From assembly GCF_006476045.1 (NCBI RefSeq), contig NZ_SRZY01000028.1, positions 62,001 through 126,000 of the forward strand: a stretch of 64,000 nucleotides of DNA, given 5' to 3'. Shown piece by piece: positions 34,126 to 44,071 of this stretch (within the stretch, counting starts at the first letter, position 1; each line of letters begins with the position of its first letter). Made by a program: the position numbers and the translations under genes. The notes beneath the pieces are model-generated. The model ran no database searches, was not told the DNA's origin, and saw only the letters and a list, made by a program, of their open reading frames with translations. Source of the DNA: Sphingobacterium lumbrici. Its GTDB lineage: Bacteria > Bacteroidota > Bacteroidia > Sphingobacteriales > Sphingobacteriaceae.

Positions 34126-35175
34126 TTATTCCGTAAATTCCTTTTCTGAGACATACGATCGGCCAAATTCGTTGGCATAGACACGGATAAGCAGACCAAC
34201 GGAAGAGAGTATTAAAGGACCGAAGATAAGGCCTAACATGCCAAACATATTTAATCCCAACAATACGCCGAATACAGTAATCAAAGGAGGTACATTTCCC
34301 AGTTGTTTTAGAATGGTGAACCGTAAGATGTTATCTATGCCGCCTACGAGTAAAAAACAGTATATTGAAAGACCAATAGCATTTGCAGTTTGCCCTGAAG
34401 CTAATGTAACCAAACAGATTGGAACGTATACGGTCATTGTGCCAAGTACAGGTATAATCGACGATACACCGGTCAGTATCCCCCAAAGGATATAATTCTC
34501 TATACCGAAAAACCAATAGCCTGCCATGGCAACCAGACCTTGACAAAGACCTAAGATAGGGATTCCAATTGCATTGGATCTGACCATTAATTTTACTTCT
34601 GCCCAAATTTCTTTCTTGCTGTTTCGTGATAATGGAATTGCCGAATAAATATAGGTTTCCATTCTTTTAGCGTGTACTTGCATAAAATAGAGCACGAATA
34701 GGGCTACAAGAATATTTATACCAACTTCTGCTACTGAATTGAGTACACTCGGGATATAGCGGGTAAGGCTTTGTAAGGAGGCTAATAGTGCTGCATTTGA
34801 GAGGTCAATATCTTTTAAAATGGGCTTATCGCTCATATATATTTTTAGCGTATTAAATTTGGCAATGATATCCTGTTGGTTGCCGAGAAAGCTCGTGAGT
34901 TTTGGAACCAGATAATCAATAATTGCCCATAAGGGTAGTACAATAAATACAATAGATAATACAATAAAAAATAAGCTGGCCATAGACCTATTCCATTTTC
35001 GTCGTGTCGTGAGGTTGAAATAAACATTGCGGAATAGAATGTACAAGGTAGTAGCACCAAGAAAGCCTGGTAGATAATACAACAGATTCTTGAAAATTAA
35101 AATACAGATCAATATAATAATCAGAATCAACATGATTTGATTAATGGAATTGTTGTTTATCTGCTTATATTTCAT
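34126..35175 (-). CDS. AI-2E family transporter (PerM/TqsA-like permease)
   Basis: A 349-residue inner-membrane protein with about seven to eight hydrophobic segments. It has paired N-terminal segments (IMLILIIILICILIF), a central soluble stretch, and the typical C-terminal GILTGVSSIIPVLGTMTVYVP and FGVLLGLNMFGMLGLIFGPLI. The family includes the AI-2 exporter TqsA and sodium/proton-linked permeases, so autoinducer transport should not be assumed. The next gene downstream is the SDR; no luxS is nearby. Confidence 0.88.
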   Translation of the reverse strand: MKYKQINNNSINQIMLILIIILICILIFKNLLYYLPGFLGATTLYILFRNVYFNLTTRRKWNRSMASLFFIVLSIVFIVLPLWAIIDYLVPKLTSFLGNQQDIIAKFNTLKIYMSDKPILKDIDLSNAALLASLQSLTRYIPSVLNSVAEVGINILVALFVLYFMQVHAKRMETYIYSAIPLSRNSKKEIWAEVKLMVRSNAIGIPILGLCQGLVAMAGYWFFGIENYILWGILTGVSSIIPVLGTMTVYVPICLVTLASGQTANAIGLSIYCFLLVGGIDNILRFTILKQLGNVPPLITVFGVLLGLNMFGMLGLIFGPLILSSVGLLIRVYANEFGRSYVSEKEFTE

Positions 35176-35307
35176 CTATTTATTTTCAATGGTTGATGAT
35201 TGCTCGATGTAAAATCATTGCCTTGTGTGTCAATATTATTTACATGTCGGGTTTGTCGTTATTTACTTCTATGCCAAAATACAAAAAAGTTTACGGGATA
35301 TAAAACA

Positions 35308-35342
35308 AAAACAGCCTGTTCAGTTAATGAACAGGCTGTTTT
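35308..35342 (-). terminator. Terminator of tsf
   Basis: A 15-bp perfect stem (35308-35322 with 35328-35342, loop GTTAA) with A/T flanks on both sides, 50 nt past the tsf stop codon. Confidence 0.85.
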
Positions 35343-35392
35343 ATTCGAGTGGTACTGAGACTCAACACGTAGTACTCACTACTTAATACTAA

Positions 35393-36229
35393 TTACGCTC
35401 CTAATTGTACGCGTTTGAAAGCATTAACTGTTAACCCTTTAGATACTGAATCTAAGAATTGAGAAATATTTTTAGAGCTATCTTTTACAAATTCTTGATT
35501 TAACAATGTTGTTTCTTTGTAGAATTTGTTCAATTTACCAGCTGCAATTTTTTCTGCCATTTCAGCAGGTTTTCCTTCGGCAATGATTTGTTCTTTAGCG
35601 ATAGCAATCTCACGGTCAATAGTGTGTTGGTCTACACCGTCTTTATCGATAGCGATAGGATTCATCGCTGCGATTTGCATAGCCACATCTTTACCAGCTT
35701 CTTCAACACCTTCAGCATCAGCAGATAGACCTACCAATACACCTAAACGGTAATTAGCGTGGATATAAGCAACCACTTTCTCGGCAGATACAGTTTCATA
35801 TTTCGAAACTTCGATTTTCTCACCGATTTTACCAGTTTGGTCGATCAAAAGATCTGCAATTTTAGCGCCACCGATTTCCAATGCTTTTAAGTCGTCTAAA
35901 GAAGCAGGTTTATTAGCCAAAGCAACGTCAGCTACTGATTCAGCAAAAGCAATGAAGTCCGCATTTTTCGCTACGAAGTCAGTTTCACAGTTTACCTCCA
36001 CTACGATACCTGATTTGCCATCAGCTGCAGCTTTAGCGATAATTACACCTTCATTAGAATCACGGTCTTGACGGCTTGCTGCTACTTTAGCTCCTTTTTT
36101 ACGCAAGTAATCAACAGCAGCTTCGAAATCACCATTAGCTTCTACTAATGCTTTTTTACAATCCATCATACCTGCGCCTGTTTGTTGACGCAATTTGTTT
36201 ACATCTGATGCAGAAATTTGTACTGACAT
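35393..36229 (-). CDS. tsf: Elongation factor Ts
   Basis: A 278-residue guanine nucleotide exchange factor for EF-Tu. The N-terminal UBA-like domain (1-60) has VNKLRQQTGAGMMDCKKAL. The core has TDFVAKNADF, the segment that inserts into EF-Tu, and the dimerisation part extends to about residue 270. It is downstream of rpsB, but the 247-nt gap carries a terminator-like hairpin, so expression may be partly uncoupled. Confidence 0.96.
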   Translation of the reverse strand: MSVQISASDVNKLRQQTGAGMMDCKKALVEANGDFEAAVDYLRKKGAKVAASRQDRDSNEGVIIAKAAADGKSGIVVEVNCETDFVAKNADFIAFAESVADVALANKPASLDDLKALEIGGAKIADLLIDQTGKIGEKIEVSKYETVSAEKVVAYIHANYRLGVLVGLSADAEGVEEAGKDVAMQIAAMNPIAIDKDGVDQHTIDREIAIAKEQIIAEGKPAEMAEKIAAGKLNKFYKETTLLNQEFVKDSSKNISQFLDSVSKGLTVNAFKRVQLGA

Positions 36230-36393
36230 GATATTTTTCTTTTTTATAAAATTACAATTGATACATTAACAACGGCCGTATAGTATATGAAGCCTTTGTT
36301 AATTTTTAATAAAACACTTCGAGAGTGGCTAACACCAATAGTTATGAAACTCTCATGAAGGTTCTTGATAGCCATTGATTACAGGCACTTTCA

Positions 36394-36462
36394 GAAAAAA
36401 ACCGGAAAGACACGATAGGCTAAGGAAGCAATTCTTCCAGAAACCAACACTTGTCATTCCGG
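36394..36462 (-). terminator. Terminator-like structure between rpsB and tsf
   Basis: CCGGAAAGACA (36402-36412) pairs with TGTCATTCCGG (36452-36462) with one A-A mismatch, and GGAAG/CTTCC (36424-36438) forms an inner hairpin. On the minus strand a run of seven T follows. The rest of the gap holds a second weaker inverted repeat (CTTCGAGAGT near 36318 with ACTCTC..GAAG near 36352). Confidence 0.65.
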
Positions 36463-36476
36463 CTTAATATAGAATA

Positions 36477-37289
36477 TTATTCTACGTCTTTTGCTTTACG
36501 AGTGCGTTTTCCAGCGTTAGCTTCAGTAGTAGCTTCATCACCGTTGTCTACAGCTGCTTTTGCTGCTGCTGCTTCTTTTTCCGCATCTTCTTCTTTGTCG
36601 CGTTTACGTTCGTCTAAACCTTCTTGTATCGCTTGTCCGATGATTCCTGCGATTAAGCTGATAGATTTTGTTGCATCATCATTAGCAGGGATAGGGAAAT
36701 CGATATTAGTAGGGTCAGAGTTTGTATCTACCATCGCAAATGTAGGGATGTTCAATTTAATAGCTTCAGCGACAGCGATGTGTTCTTTTTTCACATCGAT
36801 GATGAATAAAGCTGCAGGCAGACGGTTTAAGTCAGCGATACCACCCAAAAGTGTTTCTAACTTAATACGCTCGCGTTGAATCATCAATTTTTCTTTTTTA
36901 GATAATACATCGTATGTACCATCTTTTTGCATTTTGTCGATGTTAGACATTTTTTTGATGGACTTACGCACTGTTGCGAAGTTTGTAAGCATACCACCTA
37001 ACCAACGCTCAGTTACATACGGCATATTTACCGTTCTAGCTTGTTGAGCGATGATTTCTTTAGCTTGTTTTTTCGTAGCTACGAATAAAACTTTACGACC
37101 TGATTTTACGATTTGTTTGATAGCTGAAGAAGCTTCTTCTAATTTCGTAAGCGTTTTGTTCAAGTCAATAATGTGGATACCGTTGCGTTCCATGAAAATG
37201 TACTTAGCCATTTTCGGATCCCATTTACGTGTAAGGTGACCAAAGTGCACACCTGCATCCAATAAATCTTGATAAGTTGTTCTTGCCAT
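36477..37289 (-). CDS. rpsB: 30S ribosomal protein S2
   Basis: A 270-residue S2, starting MARTTYQDLLDAGVHFGH, with WDPKMAKYIFMERNGIHIIDL, the coiled-coil insertion around KKMSNIDKMQKDGTYDVLSK, and VDTNSDPTNIDFPIPANDDA. The C-terminal 40 residues are a charged Ala/Lys/Glu tail. S2 is one of the last proteins to join the 30S subunit. The gene is 18 nt downstream of rpsI. Confidence 0.97.
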   Translation of the reverse strand: MARTTYQDLLDAGVHFGHLTRKWDPKMAKYIFMERNGIHIIDLNKTLTKLEEASSAIKQIVKSGRKVLFVATKKQAKEIIAQQARTVNMPYVTERWLGGMLTNFATVRKSIKKMSNIDKMQKDGTYDVLSKKEKLMIQRERIKLETLLGGIADLNRLPAALFIIDVKKEHIAVAEAIKLNIPTFAMVDTNSDPTNIDFPIPANDDATKSISLIAGIIGQAIQEGLDERKRDKEEDAEKEAAAAKAAVDNGDEATTEANAGKRTRKAKDVE

Positions 37290-37307
37290 TTTTTGATCCT
37301 CCTTTGA

Positions 37308-37694
37308 TTAACGTTTACTGAATTGGAATCTTCTACGTGCTTTACGACGTCCTGGTTTCTTACGTTCAACCATGCGGCTGTCACGTGTCATTAAACCTTT
37401 CGCACGTAATGCTGGTTTTGCTTCTGGGTCAAGCTCTACTAACGCTTTAGCAATTGCTAAACGTACAGCTTCTGCCTGACCTTTAACGCCACCACCATGA
37501 ACGTTAACTTTCACATCAAAACTTGCTAATGACTCCGATACAGCTAATGATTGTGTAACGATGTATTGCAAAGGCAATGTTGGGAAATATTCTTTGTAAT
37601 CTTTACCATTTACGGTAATGTTTCCGCTACCAGCACCTAAGTAGATACGGGCAACAGCGGTTTTTCTTCTTCCTGAAGTATTAGTTGTTGACAT
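37308..37694 (-). CDS. rpsI: 30S ribosomal protein S9
   Basis: A 128-residue S9, starting MSTTNTSGRRKTAVARIYL, with the glycine-rich VNVHGGGVKGQAEAVRLAIAKAL seen in two blocks, and the basic C-terminal tail ending RRFQFSKR that reaches toward the P-site tRNA. It is 11 nt after rplM, the usual L13-S9 pair. Confidence 0.97.
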   Translation of the reverse strand: MSTTNTSGRRKTAVARIYLGAGSGNITVNGKDYKEYFPTLPLQYIVTQSLAVSESLASFDVKVNVHGGGVKGQAEAVRLAIAKALVELDPEAKPALRAKGLMTRDSRMVERKKPGRRKARRRFQFSKR

Positions 37695-37705
37695 GGTTGA
37701 TCTCC

Positions 37706-38149
37706 TTAAAATTTAACTGGTTTTGGATTTTGTGCCTCATGCTTGTGCTCTGAACCGGCATAAACAAAAAGGTTTCTAAATAACTGACGTCCTAAACGAT
37801 TTTTAGGAAGCATCCCGCGAACCGCTTTCTCAATGATGCGCTCAGGGTGTTTAGCCAATAATTCTTTTGGAGAAACAAAACGCTGACCACCTGGGTAGCC
37901 CGTGTAGCGAACATATACTTTGTCGCCTAATTTGTTTCCTGTCAACTTAATTTTGTCTGCATTAATAACGATCACGTTATCACCGCAGTCTACGTGTGGG
38001 GTAAATGTCGGCTTGTGTTTGCCACGAATTACTTTTGCAATTTCGCTGGCCAAGCGCCCCAAGATCTCGCCCTCAGCGTCAACAACAATCCACTCTTTGT
38101 TAACGGTGTTCTTGTTGGCAGAGACAGTTTTGTAACTTAACGTATTCAC
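37706..38149 (-). CDS. rplM: 50S ribosomal protein L13
   Basis: A 147-residue L13 with [16 protein letters not shown] near the start, then [18 protein letters not shown] and [19 protein letters not shown]. It is an early 50S assembly protein and first gene of rplM-rpsI-rpsB. A consensus promoter lies about 60-95 nt upstream. Confidence 0.97.
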   Translation of the reverse strand: MNTLSYKTVSANKNTVNKEWIVVDAEGEILGRLASEIAKVIRGKHKPTFTPHVDCGDNVIVINADKIKLTGNKLGDKVYVRYTGYPGGQRFVSPKELLAKHPERIIEKAVRGMLPKNRLGRQLFRNLFVYAGSEHKHEAQNPKPVKF

Positions 38150-38211
38150 TTGCTTTTATTTAATTAATTAATACTATTTATCGTCCGCTTGTAATCACTA
38201 CAATTGGACTG

Positions 38212-38243
38212 CAAAGGTACATTTTTATTTGAAAATAATCAAG
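38212..38243 (-). promoter_or_regulatory. Promoter of rplM-rpsI-rpsB
   Basis: On the minus strand CTTG (38240-38243), 20 nt, then TACCTTTG (38212-38219). The -7 box is exact; the -33 box has C in place of the first T. Confidence 0.65.
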
Positions 38244-38366
38244 CGTATTTTGCTTTTTTGTGTTTAACAATATTTAGGATTTTTTATTTTAAACTTTTGT
38301 GGCTTATAGCTGTCGTTTATTTGAAGGCAATAATGTACCTTAGTAGAAACGAATATTTGATATTTA

Positions 38367-40076
38367 ATGCATAAAATAGCTAAAAGTTATATATTACGCT
38401 TCCTGCTAACCTGTTTGTGTTGTGGGGTGTTTTTAACGGTTACGGTAGGTCAAGAGCAAGTTAAGCCGTATAGAAATCAACTTAATGAGGTTGAGAATAA
38501 GTTAAGGGTTGGTGATTTTGGTGGTGCTATTCAAGATTTAGATCAAATCACTTCGCAGTACCCTGAGGCTGCCGAAGTCTATTATGCTAAAGCATTATTA
38601 TATGGTCAAACCCGGAATTTTGATTTAGCCATTGACAATGCAAAACTGGCTTATGCCAATGAGCCTAATTTAGTGTATGCTAATTTTTTACTGGAGCTGT
38701 ACAAAACAAACGATGATATGTCGGCGGCAATCCAACTGCTGAGAGATTTGCGTGCCGAAAATCCCAACGATTCAGCTATTTCCAGGGAGCTTATCATGAC
38801 TTTGCATAATGCAGGACAATCACAGGACGCATTGGCTGTATATGACGAGCTGACTGCAAATGTGCCGTCATCGGATACATTGGATGTGATAAAAGCTGAA
38901 ATACTGGTTGATCTAAAAAGAAACGAAGAAGCGAAGCGGCTTTTAAATCTATGGAGCGGTAAATCCAAAATAAGACAGGTGTATAGCACATTGGGGTTTA
39001 TCTATCTCCAAGAGAACAATCCGAAACAAGCGATAGCTATTATTCAGCAGGGAATTGATGAGTCGAATGATCCTATCTTATTTCTGGATCTGGCAGACGC
39101 TCAAAAGGCATCAAAAAAGGATAAATTGGCCTTTGATGCCCTGATGCTAGCGTTTAAATCAGATAAGGTGGATTTTTTGGATAAACACCGGGTATTACTT
39201 ACGTTGATATCGCCAAAGAACCCTGAATTTTCAGTGGATCAAATACAGCTTCTGGCAAATGAGTTGGTATTGCGGCATCCCCGTATAGCCGATAGTCATG
39301 TGTTAAAGGGGGAAATCCTGTGGCGTAGAGGAAATGCACAGGAAGCACGTTCGTTGTTTTTGACCGCAGTAGGTATTAATCCCAAACATCTCGATGCCTG
39401 GCGTATGCTTATTAATACTGATTTAGGATTGAATGAGGCTGATCTCGCAGTACAGCATGGTATGGAAGCCTTAAATGTCAATCCGGGAAATGCGATGCTG
39501 ATGTATTTTACCGGGTTAGCTTATATGGTAAAGGAGGATTTTGATAGTTCACGTAAGATGTTAGAATTTGCTTTAGATAATAGTCTGAACGATAACACTT
39601 ACCTGCAATCTATTATCTACGCATCATTAGGCGACCTATACCATCAACTGAAAATGGAAGCAGCGTCTGATGTAGCGTATGAAGAAGCTATTCGATTGGA
39701 TAGTACAAATGTCTCAGCGATGAATAATTTTGCATATTATCTGTCTTTGAGGAAGAAGAATTTGGACAAAGCAGCTAAATATTCGAAGCTGTCAAATGAG
39801 ATCGAACCCAGCTCTTCAACTTTTCAGGATACCTATGCTTGGGTATTGTTTCAACAGGGGAATTATAAAGATGCTTTGCTTTGGATCGAAAAAGCAATGA
39901 AGTCTCAAAACCCTTCGGCCGTTCTTTATGAACATTACGGTGATATACTAAGTAAGGTCGGAAATATAAAAGAGGCTGTCAAACAGTGGGAAAAGGCATT
40001 AACATTGGCTGCGGATACGGGAATGGACAGTGATAAAGTAAAGCTAAAAATAAGAGAAAAGAGATATGTGGAATAA
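38367..40076 (+). CDS. Secreted tetratricopeptide-repeat protein
   Basis: A 569-residue protein with an N-terminal signal (FLLTCLCCGVFLTVTVGQ) and about a dozen TPR-type helical pairs over most of its length, for example AKALLYGQTRNFDLAIDNAKLAYANEP and NNFAYYLSLRKKNLDKAAKYSKLSNEIEP, quoted here only as landmarks of the first and later repeats. TPR arrays are protein-interaction scaffolds; a periplasmic or membrane-attached location is expected. The end overlaps the DUF4292 gene by 11 nt, and EnvC-like and TatA genes follow, so an envelope-assembly role is likely. Confidence 0.85.
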   Translation: MHKIAKSYILRFLLTCLCCGVFLTVTVGQEQVKPYRNQLNEVENKLRVGDFGGAIQDLDQITSQYPEAAEVYYAKALLYGQTRNFDLAIDNAKLAYANEPNLVYANFLLELYKTNDDMSAAIQLLRDLRAENPNDSAISRELIMTLHNAGQSQDALAVYDELTANVPSSDTLDVIKAEILVDLKRNEEAKRLLNLWSGKSKIRQVYSTLGFIYLQENNPKQAIAIIQQGIDESNDPILFLDLADAQKASKKDKLAFDALMLAFKSDKVDFLDKHRVLLTLISPKNPEFSVDQIQLLANELVLRHPRIADSHVLKGEILWRRGNAQEARSLFLTAVGINPKHLDAWRMLINTDLGLNEADLAVQHGMEALNVNPGNAMLMYFTGLAYMVKEDFDSSRKMLEFALDNSLNDNTYLQSIIYASLGDLYHQLKMEAASDVAYEEAIRLDSTNVSAMNNFAYYLSLRKKNLDKAAKYSKLSNEIEPSSSTFQDTYAWVLFQQGNYKDALLWIEKAMKSQNPSAVLYEHYGDILSKVGNIKEAVKQWEKALTLAADTGMDSDKVKLKIREKRYVE

Positions 40077-40833
40077 ATGGATGATCGGATTTTTGTGTCT
40101 TACGATTTTGTTCGCTTGTGGCACCAAGAAAAAGATAACCAAAGTTGATAAGAGTAGGGCTGAGACCAAAATAGTTTCAAATACCAATTATACGCTGAAT
40201 AATTTAGATTTTCATACGTTTGCAGGCAAAGCAAAGACTAAAGTGGTATTCGGAGATTCCAATCAGGATGTTACCTTGAACATTCGTGTTCAGCGGGATA
40301 GAACCATCTGGATCTCTGTAACGGCTTTATTGGGAATTGAGGTTGCCCGTGTATTGATCACCCCGGATAGTGTGAAGATATTGAATAAGTTGCAAGGGGA
40401 ATATATTGTCAAACCTTTTAACTATATATATAGGTATGTTACAGAAGGTGTCACTTTTTCTACACTTCAAGATCTACTGCTGGCAAATGTTTCGATGCCT
40501 TTACTAAAAACAGAAAGTTTAACTGTAGCGAGTAGTGAAGATGAGGTGCAGCTCATCGGTGTAAAAGACAATCTTGCTTTTCATTATAGCCTGAACCAAA
40601 ATGACAGACCCAAAGTCTTTCGGTTGAATATGATCGGATCCCATGGGAATCTCGAAGCTGTCTATGGGCGATTTGTGTCTATTGAGGGATATGAGTTCCC
40701 GCAAACTCAGCAGCTGAAATTAAATGCTCAAACAGTAAAATTGGATGCGTTATTAGAATATGATAAAGTAGAATTTAATCAATCTATTGAGACTCCTTTT
40801 ACCGCTCCTGCTCGATATAAAGTAATAAATTAA
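40066..40833 (+). CDS. DUF4292 family lipoprotein
   Basis: A 255-residue lipoprotein with signal MWNKWMIGFLCLTILFACG, lipidated at the Cys. The mature part is predicted to be a beta-rich concave sheet (FHTFAGKAKTKVVFGDSNQDVTLN, then YEFPQTQQLKLNAQTVKLDALLEYDKVEFN), resembling LolB/LolA-like lipoprotein carriers. DUF4292 is widespread in Bacteroidota, without an assigned function I know of. It overlaps the TPR gene and precedes the EnvC-like gene, so they form one operon. A role in lipoprotein handling is only an inference from fold appearance. Confidence 0.85.
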   Translation: MWNKWMIGFLCLTILFACGTKKKITKVDKSRAETKIVSNTNYTLNNLDFHTFAGKAKTKVVFGDSNQDVTLNIRVQRDRTIWISVTALLGIEVARVLITPDSVKILNKLQGEYIVKPFNYIYRYVTEGVTFSTLQDLLLANVSMPLLKTESLTVASSEDEVQLIGVKDNLAFHYSLNQNDRPKVFRLNMIGSHGNLEAVYGRFVSIEGYEFPQTQQLKLNAQTVKLDALLEYDKVEFNQSIETPFTAPARYKVIN

Positions 40834-40930
40834 TAGAAAAGCTGTTAAATCGGTAGTTTTATTAGGCAGGAAAGGTAGATATGATTATTTTTGGAAGTTT
40901 GGAGAACTCGAATAAAGAAATTGCCCCTTC

Positions 40931-42196
40931 ATGGATTTTAAAAAAATACTGTTTAGTATAGTCATTATATTTATTTGCGGAAATGTAGCCTTAGCTCAAA
41001 GTTCCGCAGAACTGAAAAAGCAGCGTGAAAAAATTGATGCGGAGATCGCGCAATTGAATCAGATTTTGCGTGAGAAAACGCAAGAAAAGATCCTTTCACA
41101 ACGTGAGGTAAATGCCCTAAGTAAACAGTTAGATCTTCGGGAAGATAAGATTAGCACGATCAACAGTGAGTTACGTCTTATCAATAACCAGATTTCTGCT
41201 AATACTAAGGCGGTAAACGGATTAAAAGCGGAGCTGGAGAAGATGCGGCGGGATTACGAAAAGATGGTCATGTTTGCTTTTCGTAATAAGAACGCTTATA
41301 ATAAAATGATGTTCATCTTTGCTGCTAAAGATTTTAATCAGGCTTTTAAACGCATAAAGTATCTGCAACAATTTAGCGATGCACGAAAAATCAAAGCCAC
41401 GGAAATTGAAGAGACACAGAAGCAAATCGAATTGAAGATTGCACAATTGGAGCGAGATAGGAAAACTCAAAATACACTGCTTGCCGAACAACGGGTGGAG
41501 CGTGACAAGATTGCAAAAGACCGCTCGGCTCATGCTCGTGAGTTAAATCAATTGGCTAAAGAGGAGCGTTCATACAAAGGTGAGTTGTCAAAAAAACAAC
41601 AGGAAAAGAAACGTATTGATGCGGCAATCAAATCGGCCATCGCACGCGAAATAGCGGAAGAAAGACAAAAAGCAGAGGCTGCACGTAAGAAAGCAGCTGA
41701 GGAGGAAGCGAAGCGTACCGGAAAGACTATAGCCGAAATTGAGAAAGCTACGCCTAAAAAATCGGATAGCGAAATATTGAGATCTACACCAGAGGCTGCG
41801 AAATTATCTGCTGATTTTCAGTCGAACAGAGGCCGTCTTCCTTGGCCGGTGGCTCAAGGTAATATCGTTAGAGCATACGGAAAGCGTACTGTAGAAGGGG
41901 TGCCTATTTTCGAACCCGATATTGCGATCCGTACGTCTACAAATGCCGCTGTTAAAGCAGTTTTTGACGGGGAGGTCGTTCAGGCATTCTCAGGAGTAGT
42001 CGTCATTAAACATGGAGAATATTTTAGCTTTTACTCTAATTTAGCTTCCGTTTCCGTAAAAAGAGGTCAAAAAGTAAGTCGCGGTCAACAAATAGGTACT
42101 GCTGATTCTGATGTGGATTTAGGTTATTCGTTAGTGAATTTCGGTTTGTCACGAGGACAACAGGAATTCGATCCTTCTTCATGGCTTGCTCGTTAA
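40931..42196 (+). CDS. Murein hydrolase activator, EnvC-like
   Basis: A 421-residue periplasmic protein: signal peptide (ending NVALAQ), a long coiled coil (about 22-275), then a C-terminal LytM-like domain (about 305-421). The zinc ligands of active LytM peptidases (HxxxD and HxH) are missing: the segment reads FEPDIAIRTSTNAAVKAVFDG, and the last motif is lost. That matches EnvC, which is catalytically inactive and switches on amidases during daughter-cell separation. No amidase gene is adjacent. Confidence 0.9.
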   Translation: MDFKKILFSIVIIFICGNVALAQSSAELKKQREKIDAEIAQLNQILREKTQEKILSQREVNALSKQLDLREDKISTINSELRLINNQISANTKAVNGLKAELEKMRRDYEKMVMFAFRNKNAYNKMMFIFAAKDFNQAFKRIKYLQQFSDARKIKATEIEETQKQIELKIAQLERDRKTQNTLLAEQRVERDKIAKDRSAHARELNQLAKEERSYKGELSKKQQEKKRIDAAIKSAIAREIAEERQKAEAARKKAAEEEAKRTGKTIAEIEKATPKKSDSEILRSTPEAAKLSADFQSNRGRLPWPVAQGNIVRAYGKRTVEGVPIFEPDIAIRTSTNAAVKAVFDGEVVQAFSGVVVIKHGEYFSFYSNLASVSVKRGQKVSRGQQIGTADSDVDLGYSLVNFGLSRGQQEFDPSSWLAR

Positions 42197-42268
42197 AATT
42201 ATAATTTATAGAAATTAGTCGTTATATTTGTGAAAGTACTCACGTTAAGTGAGCTAGAAAATTAAGAT

Positions 42269-42481
42269 ATGTACACAGCAGGATTATTATTATTTGGATT
42301 GGGAGCACAAGAGATCATTATTATTCTTATCATCGTACTTCTATTATTTGGAGGTAAAAAAATACCGGAATTGATGCGTGGATTGGGGCGTGGCGTTAAA
42401 GAGTTCAAGGACGGACAAAAGGATGACGATACCACTAATACAGATACGCGAGATACTAATGAAAAAACTAACAATCAATAA
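42269..42481 (+). CDS. tatA: Sec-independent protein translocase TatA
   Basis: A 70-residue protein with a short N-terminal membrane helix ([15 protein letters not shown]) and the amphipathic-helix signature [20 protein letters not shown], followed by an acidic tail. TatA multimers form the pore for folded twin-arginine substrates. Neither tatB nor tatC is nearby. It closes the TPR-DUF4292-EnvC cluster; a strong terminator follows. Confidence 0.93.
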   Translation: MYTAGLLLFGLGAQEIIIILIIVLLLFGGKKIPELMRGLGRGVKEFKDGQKDDDTTNTDTRDTNEKTNNQ

Positions 42482-42501
42482 AATATCGTATTGATCGTTT
42501 G

Positions 42502-42547
42502 AGAGTTTCATTAAGCTAAAGACTTAATGAAACTCTTTTATTTTTTA
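42502..42547 (+). terminator. Terminator after tatA
   Basis: AGAGTTTCATTAAG (42502-42515) pairs with CTTAATGAAACTCT (42523-42536), followed by a T-rich run. Confidence 0.88.
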
Positions 42548-42648
42548 TGACTTTGTGTGTGTCCAATGGTCAGAAAGAATCTTCAATAGGCTTTCTTCGT
42601 TTGTTGGTATTACTTACATCATGAAGGCTTTTACTTAATACCGAAAGT

Positions 42649-44070
42649 ATGATAAAATGCAGTGTGCTGTTTTTCTTAAGTTTGGGGATTTCCTGTTCGC
42701 AGGTTGTAGCTCAAGAGATCTCACTTGAGGATCATAAGGCCGGAATCCAAAATTCCATGATTGAATTTATTGAAATACATCAGCAACAGATTTTTTCTAA
42801 ATTGGATTCTATACGGGAATTTATCGATCCGAATACAGGGAATGGATCAGAGGATGTAGGGATTCTCAAACGTCTAAACGTAACTGCCAACATCATTCCT
42901 TTGGATTATAATTCACAGGTGAGATCCCTTATCGATAAATATACATCAAAAAATTACCGTCCATACATGAATAAATTATTGGGATTAAGTAAACACTTTT
43001 TCCCAATTTATGAACAGGTATTTGATGAAATGGGACTGCCTGAAGAGATAAAATATCTTTCAGTGATGGAATCTTCGTTGGATCCACATTTGGTGTCCAG
43101 ATCTGGTGCAGTCGGTCCTTGGCAATTTATGTATGCTACGGCTAAGTCTTACAACCTGGATATGAATAATTATGTGGATGAACGTAAAGATTTGTATGTA
43201 TCTAGCTATGCGGTGACACAATATCTCAAAGAAGCGCATGATCAGTTTGGAGATTGGTTATTAGCACTGGCCTCCTACAATTGTGGGAGAGGATGTGTAT
43301 CGCGTGCAATTCAACGCTCCGGTATGATCGCACCAAGTTTTTGGGAGCTTTCGCCATATCTTCCGCAAGAAACCCAAAATTATATACCTAAGTATATCGC
43401 CATGACATACGTACTCAGTAATGCTGATTATTATGGATTGGTACCAACGGAAACTGATTTGGATCTGGAAAGTAAAGTATTGATGGTAGATAAGCAGGTA
43501 GACTTGACTCATATAGCATCAGCTGTAAATGTACCATTGGAGCAGATTAAGAAATTTAATCCTTCCTATAAAAGAGGGATTGTAAATGGGACGGTTGAAA
43601 AGCCTAAAAGACTTCTTTTACCCATTACTGAAAATACCAATGACAGCTTGTTGTATTTGGCATTGAATGTGCCATCCTCCTTGTCGGCTCCTGTTAATAA
43701 TGGTGTCAGTAATTTCAATCTTGCCAATGTTGATGAAAAAAGGTATAAAGTAAAGCGTGGCGAATCGCTAGCTGTTGTTTCGAAAAAAATTGGTGTTTCT
43801 ATTCAGAATTTACGGGCATGGAATGGGCTATCTGCACAGAGTTCTATCTCAGGCAGAACATTGATTGTTCAGAAACCGGTTAATTCTACATTGGCTAAAA
43901 ACGTAAAATCAGCTACTACTACAATTGTTTATACTGTAAAGAAGGGAGATTCATTAGATAGAATAGCCAGTCAATATAAAGGGGTAACGGTTTCCAAACT
44001 CAAAGCCGATAATAATCTAAAGAGCTCACTTATTAAGCCTGGGATGAAATTGAAAATAAAGAGGGGATAA
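42649..44070 (+). CDS. LysM-containing lytic transglycosylase (MltD-like)
   Basis: A 473-residue secreted enzyme. A signal peptide is followed by a helical region, then the family 1 SLT domain with catalytic Glu141 in VMESSLDPHLVSRSGAVGPW and later QETQNYIPKY. Two LysM modules end the protein (KRYKVKRGESLAVVSKKIG and VYTVKKGDSLDRIASQY), binding peptidoglycan. It cleaves glycan strands to 1,6-anhydro ends in the periplasm. It is a separate unit after the tatA terminator. Confidence 0.92.
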   Translation: MIKCSVLFFLSLGISCSQVVAQEISLEDHKAGIQNSMIEFIEIHQQQIFSKLDSIREFIDPNTGNGSEDVGILKRLNVTANIIPLDYNSQVRSLIDKYTSKNYRPYMNKLLGLSKHFFPIYEQVFDEMGLPEEIKYLSVMESSLDPHLVSRSGAVGPWQFMYATAKSYNLDMNNYVDERKDLYVSSYAVTQYLKEAHDQFGDWLLALASYNCGRGCVSRAIQRSGMIAPSFWELSPYLPQETQNYIPKYIAMTYVLSNADYYGLVPTETDLDLESKVLMVDKQVDLTHIASAVNVPLEQIKKFNPSYKRGIVNGTVEKPKRLLLPITENTNDSLLYLALNVPSSLSAPVNNGVSNFNLANVDEKRYKVKRGESLAVVSKKIGVSIQNLRAWNGLSAQSSISGRTLIVQKPVNSTLAKNVKSATTTIVYTVKKGDSLDRIASQYKGVTVSKLKADNNLKSSLIKPGMKLKIKRG

Positions 44071-44071
44071 A

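Noticed and set aside
40931..42196. Active LytM zinc peptidase
   Set aside because: The metal-binding histidines and aspartate are absent, so the protein is placed with EnvC-type activators.
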